Shown piece by piece: positions 63,660 through 64,000 of a DNA stretch of 64,000 nt. The position numbers were made by a program, and so were the translations under genes. The notes beneath the pieces are model-generated. The model saw nothing but the letters and a program-made list of their open reading frames with translations. It was not told where the DNA came from and did not search any database. How positions within the stretch are numbered: position 1 is the first letter of the stretch; each line of letters opens with the position of its first letter. Source of the stretch: Aquimarina sp. ERC-38. GTDB taxonomy: Bacteria > Bacteroidota > Bacteroidia > Flavobacteriales > Flavobacteriaceae. The stretch covers positions 1,779,501 through 1,843,500 of the forward strand of contig NZ_CP098511.1 in assembly GCF_026222555.1 (NCBI RefSeq). Direction: 5' to 3'.

Positions 63660-63854
63660 ACGCACAACGTTTAGTTATATGTAGTGCAGGAGCAAAAATC
63701 AAAGGTTTTCGAGCAAGCACTTAGCTAAAGTTTATGTTTTGTTTTTATATTTTCTAAAATACTGAATTTAAATCTTTGGCGACAAACCAAATAAGTAATG
63801 ACTTTTCGATTAAACCCAAATCCTGCATTATCGCATAGGTGTTGTTACCAGTAG
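63660..63854 (-). repeat. Cassette-boundary repeat, copy 5
   Basis: Left end ACAACGTTTAGTTATATG with GTGCAGGAG and GCAAGCACTT; middle TTTGGCGAC; right end TCCTGCATTATCGCATAGGT and GTTGTTACCAG. The reverse complement of the right end (ACAAC...ATAATGCAGGA) mirrors the left, so the element is a long imperfect palindrome. The stop codon of the next gene lies inside it. Confidence 0.72.
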
Positions 63855-64000
63855 TTTACTCTTCTGTCAATTTTAGGTTTTTCGTTCAGTTTTTCCGCAA
63901 AAATATTGTTTTCACTTTCAAAGTTGTCTTCATTTTCAGGGATTATTTGTAAGAGTATTTCTGTCTTTTTTCTGTCAAGTGTGATTTCTCCACCTAACTC
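63845..64000 (-). CDS. C-terminal end of a hypothetical protein, 5' part outside window
   Basis: An open minus-strand frame of 51 residues runs from the right edge to the TAA at 63845 (ELGGEITLDRKKTEILLQII, then FAEKLNEKPKIDRRVNYW). It is charged and not recognised. Its last codons and stop are supplied by the repeat (CTGGTAACAAC), the same edge at which the fic C-terminal fragment ends. Confidence 0.6.
   Translation of the reverse strand, partial: ELGGEITLDRKKTEILLQIIPENEDNFESENNIFAEKLNEKPKIDRRVNYW

Noticed and set aside
55665..64000. CRISPR array
   Set aside because: The repeats are long, few and irregularly spaced between genes; no short direct repeats with uniform spacers and no cas genes.
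1..64000. tRNA, rRNA or riboswitch genes
   Set aside because: No cloverleaf, T-loop signature or known riboswitch core was recognised by eye; a covariance-model search would settle it.

Overview
The window looks like a chromosomal piece of a marine Flavobacteriia (Bacteroidota). DNA is AT-rich. A secreted protease carries a type IX secretion (T9SS) C-terminal sorting domain. There is a giant hybrid two-component regulator of the polysaccharide-utilisation type, lipoproteins with Bacteroidota lipoboxes, and a promoter of the TTG-N19-TAnnTTTG class. No rRNA, tRNA or CRISPR array was seen.

Left part (1-17.7 kb) is a sugar-utilisation locus. Two GH2 glycosidases (the first cut by the window edge), a lipoprotein sulfatase and a hybrid two-component system lie on the minus strand. 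A plus-strand operon follows: LgoD-like Zn-dehydrogenase, UxaA, UxaB, COG3618 lactonase, SDR sugar dehydrogenase, FucP-type symporter and a RhaM-type mutarotase. Together these give a plausible complete route L-galactose > lactone > L-galactonate > D-tagaturonate > D-altronate > 2-keto-3-deoxygluconate. This fits degradation of a sulfated red-algal galactan. An L-fucose reading is the alternative.

17.7-28 kb holds an AraC/amine oxidase/AhpD-like/SDR block, a VOC protein without a standard start codon, a one-POTRA outer-membrane barrel, a DUF2490-like protein, a MORN protein, and an operon of lipoprotein, membrane protein, histidine kinase and LuxR-type response regulator. Facing that operon (28.3-32.9 kb) is a five-gene cassette of four unrecognised proteins plus a subtilisin-like protease. 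A motif in the shared intergenic region recurs upstream of a second, T9SS-secreted subtilisin, so one regulon may cover both. This is the best candidate for an undescribed system.

33-50.9 kb holds an Fpg/Nei-type glycosylase, the T9SS subtilisin, a membrane class III cyclase, an AraC-BLUF fusion (a probable blue-light transcription factor), MscL, a second AraC, a two-TM cation channel, a large catalase, LysS, a Pmp3-like protein and several small proteins. MITE-like and other dispersed repeats sit between them.

50.9-52.5 kb is a small peptide locus: a double-glycine-leader peptide, a CPBP-family membrane protease and a divergent XRE regulator. A SNF2 helicase follows.

55.6-64 kb is accessory. 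Every gene is on the minus strand (Doc toxin with a RhuM-like partner, HigBA, Fic, orphan and lipoprotein genes), separated by a family of about 190 bp repeats with inverted ends. It resembles a gene-cassette array. It also carries a decayed second fic copy and a fic gene that has lost its C-terminal domain.
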